Shown here piece by piece: positions 62,638 through 64,000 of a stretch of 64,000 nt of DNA; the first letter of the stretch is position 1; each line of letters opens with the position of its first letter. A program made the position numbers and the translations under genes. Location: IMG/VR virus record IMGVR_UViG_3300007541_000020, positions 1 to 64,000 of that record. One strand, written 5' to 3'. The notes beneath the pieces were generated by a model. The model saw only the letters and a list, made by a program, of their open reading frames with translations, was not told the origin of the DNA and did not search any database. This DNA comes from a virus.

Positions 62638-63024
62638 ATGCCTGTATATTTATACAAGAATCCTGAAACGAATGAATTTATTGAAGTTATTCAAGGAATG
62701 AATGAAGAACATGTTTATTTTGACCAAAATGGGCTAGAATGGAAAAGAGTTTTTCTTTCCTCCCAATTAAATACTCAAGGAACAATAGATCATTGGAGTT
62801 CAAATGATTTTGTAAATAAAACCGCTAACACAAAAGGCTCTTATGGAGATTTAATGGATAGAAGTGCAGAATTATCTGAAAAGAGAGCTAATGATAATGG
62901 TGGGATTGATCCAGTCAAACAAAATTATTTTAAAAATTACGCTGATTCAAGAAAAGGCACTTTACACCCTCAAGACCCAAGGATTAAAAAGAAAGAAAAT
63001 AAAAATTATAAAATAGATTTTTAA
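62638..63024 (+). CDS. Hypothetical protein, FmdB-like N-terminal motif without cysteines
   Basis: A 128-residue protein beginning MPVYLYKNPETNEFIEVIQG, which resembles the N terminus of FmdB-type zinc-ribbon proteins found in many phages, followed by EWKRVFLSSQ. The zinc-binding cysteines are absent here. The second half is basic and probably disordered (KRANDNGG, PRIKKKENKNYK). It starts one base after the glycosyltransferase stop. Function is unknown. Confidence 0.6.
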   Translation: MPVYLYKNPETNEFIEVIQGMNEEHVYFDQNGLEWKRVFLSSQLNTQGTIDHWSSNDFVNKTANTKGSYGDLMDRSAELSEKRANDNGGIDPVKQNYFKNYADSRKGTLHPQDPRIKKKENKNYKIDF

Positions 63025-63027
63025 AAA

Positions 63028-63258
63028 ATGAAAATGGAATACACAAAAGAAGAGATAATGAATCAATTTTTTGCAAATAAAAATTTTTGTAAAGAACATC
63101 CGAAGCGTATGTTTATTAAGGATTGTCAGTCAATAAGAGACGGATTTGATTCAGAACTAAGTCAAGGTGGAAAAGGATGCTCTAGTTGCAAAAGAAATGC
63201 TATTGTAAGGAAATATCAAACTATTTTAAGGGCGAATATAATTCCAATACCTAATTAA
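63028..63258 (+). CDS. Small hypothetical cysteine-containing protein
   Basis: A 76-residue protein with four cysteines: one in NFCKEHPKR, one in KDCQSIRDG, and the pair GCSSCKRNAIVRKYQTIL. The C-x2-C followed by a basic helix looks like a small zinc-binding or nucleic-acid-binding unit, but no family was recognised. The next downstream ATG at 63034 is possible. Three bases separate it from the previous stop. Confidence 0.55.
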   Translation: MKMEYTKEEIMNQFFANKNFCKEHPKRMFIKDCQSIRDGFDSELSQGGKGCSSCKRNAIVRKYQTILRANIIPIPN

Positions 63259-63263
63259 AGATT

Positions 63264-63602
63264 ATGTTTTTTTATTATTATTTAATCGGATTATTATTCG
63301 TTTCTAATATTATTGTTGTTTTAAAATTCACAAATATTTCAGTTCATATTTACAATATTTTTAACTCTAAGAATAAATTTTATTTACACGAGGAACTTGA
63401 AGATTATTTTTCTTTAAATTATCCAATTTTTGGGGAATTATTTGCATGCCCAATTTGCCTGTCTACTCATTTATCTTGGATAACTTCTATTTTTTTATGT
63501 TTTATTTTTAATGTTAATTTTTTATTAGTTCCTTTGTCTATGTTTACATGGCCCTGCTTGGTATTTCTTTTTTATTCTACACTTTTAAAACTTAATAATT
63601 AG
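63264..63602 (+). CDS. Small inner-membrane protein with CxxC, DUF1360-like
   Basis: A 112-residue protein with a hydrophobic N-terminal helix (residues about 2-22), and two further membrane segments (about residues 70-105). Between them is FACPICLSTHLSW, a C-P-x-C-x3-H pattern like that of DUF1360-type phage and bacterial membrane proteins. It may be anchored in the host membrane, with a role in exclusion or lysis being only a guess. Its end overlaps the convergent LamG-like gene by 11 bases. Confidence 0.6.
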   Translation: MFFYYYLIGLLFVSNIIVVLKFTNISVHIYNIFNSKNKFYLHEELEDYFSLNYPIFGELFACPICLSTHLSWITSIFLCFIFNVNFLLVPLSMFTWPCLVFLFYSTLLKLNN

Positions 63603-64000
63603 AGTCAGGTCCTCCTCCGTCTATTGTTTCAGAAAAAGAAGTTTCAATACTCCCTATCATCGGAAAAGAATTTTTATACTTATGATTAGACCCCAAAGGA
63701 TTATTTTCTCCTAAACCAAAACATTTGTTTGCTAAATATCCTTCGATTTTTTCTAAATTTTCTCCGCTAAGAATATCATTAAATACAAGAATTTGCCTAA
63801 TCTTCCCCTCAAAATAACTGTTACTATTAATATCATCAGAAGAGTTTCCTATATTAAAAAATCCATCTACACTGTTCAACACATAATTAATATTATCACC
63901 AAATACATTATTTATATTTCCTGATCCATTTATATTATCTGTATGAGATATGTTTGATCTTGTTGAAACTCTAACATACTTCCCCATTCCAGTTGGAACT
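63592..64000 (-). CDS. LamG-like lectin domain protein, start outside the window
   Basis: At least 136 residues are seen on the minus strand; the frame stays open to base 64000, so the N-terminal part is missing. The ATG at 63987 is probably internal. The end has the LamG/concanavalin-like pattern IRQILVFNDILSGENLEKIE, then GYLANKCFGL and LGSNHKYKNSFP, which is the usual C-terminal finish of such carbohydrate-binding domains. This suggests a fibre or adhesin gene whose start lies to the right. It converges with the membrane protein gene, sharing 11 bases. Confidence 0.75.
   Translation of the reverse strand, partial: VPTGMGKYVRVSTRSNISHTDNINGSGNINNVFGDNINYVLNSVDGFFNIGNSSDDINSNSYFEGKIRQILVFNDILSGENLEKIEGYLANKCFGLGENNPLGSNHKYKNSFPMIGSIETSFSETIDGGGPDSNY

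Noticed and set aside
1-64000. tRNA genes, CRISPR arrays, insertion sequences, integrase or att sites
   Set aside because: I saw no cloverleaf-like, spaced direct-repeat or transposase signals; weak RNA structures cannot be excluded by eye.

Overview
The window is part of the genome of a long-tailed (siphovirus-type) double-stranded DNA phage. It is very AT-rich, almost fully coding, and has no gap longer than about 180 bases. Portal, prohead protease/scaffold, decoration protein, major capsid protein, tail tube, a huge tape measure protein and a lambda-like M-L-K-I-J tail-tip series can all be recognised. I see no terminase, DNA polymerase, integrase, lysis gene or tRNA, so this is only part of the genome. 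The host cannot be named. Clear Shine-Dalgarno sites are rare and many start codons sit within a few bases of a TATAAT-like box, so leaderless or near-leaderless transcripts look common.

Layout. (1) 1-13743: the 3' part of a giant mosaic gene, still open at the left edge, with a trypsin-like protease remnant, a cupredoxin-like domain, leucine-rich repeats and a PKD-like domain. (2) 13800-20306: head module on the plus strand, with portal, protease+scaffold, decoration protein and capsid protein, a UUCG terminator, and two connector-type genes. (3) 20303-22379: an island of three genes on the minus strand inside the structural cluster, possibly displaced tail assembly chaperones. (4) 22438-49091: tail module, with completion proteins, a duplicated tail tube protein, a terminator, the 3304-residue tape measure, two small tube-like paralogues, then gpM-, gpL-, gpK(JAMM)-, gpI- and gpJ-like proteins and a 51-residue coiled coil. 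(5) 49092-52394: an 1100-residue putative fibre or receptor-binding protein. (6) 52404-58998: a minus-strand seven-gene carbohydrate operon with a GT4-like, a GT2, a GT90/CAP10-like and a two-domain GT-A/exostosin-like glycosyltransferase, an unassigned enzyme, UDP-galactopyranose mutase and a small methyltransferase. (7) 59176-63602: plus-strand nucleotide and regulatory genes, with dUTPase, dNMP kinase, a divergent sigma factor, SSB, another glycosyltransferase and small proteins. (8) 63592-64000: the start-truncated end of a LamG-like lectin gene on the minus strand.

How it may work together. A GTGTATA-type element lies just upstream of portal, protease, the connector gene, a tail gene and probably the tape measure. 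It is a candidate late promoter, and the phage sigma factor at 60545-61135 is the obvious candidate to read it. Scaffold, decoration and capsid genes change to CGN arginine codons while neighbours use AGA/AGG, which fits very high expression. The sugar operon implies that the phage makes or transfers a galactofuranose-containing glycan, to virion, DNA or host surface. The most novel material is the protease/cupredoxin giant protein, the tape measure with seven spaced IPNF(A)-type motifs, and the galactofuranose operon.
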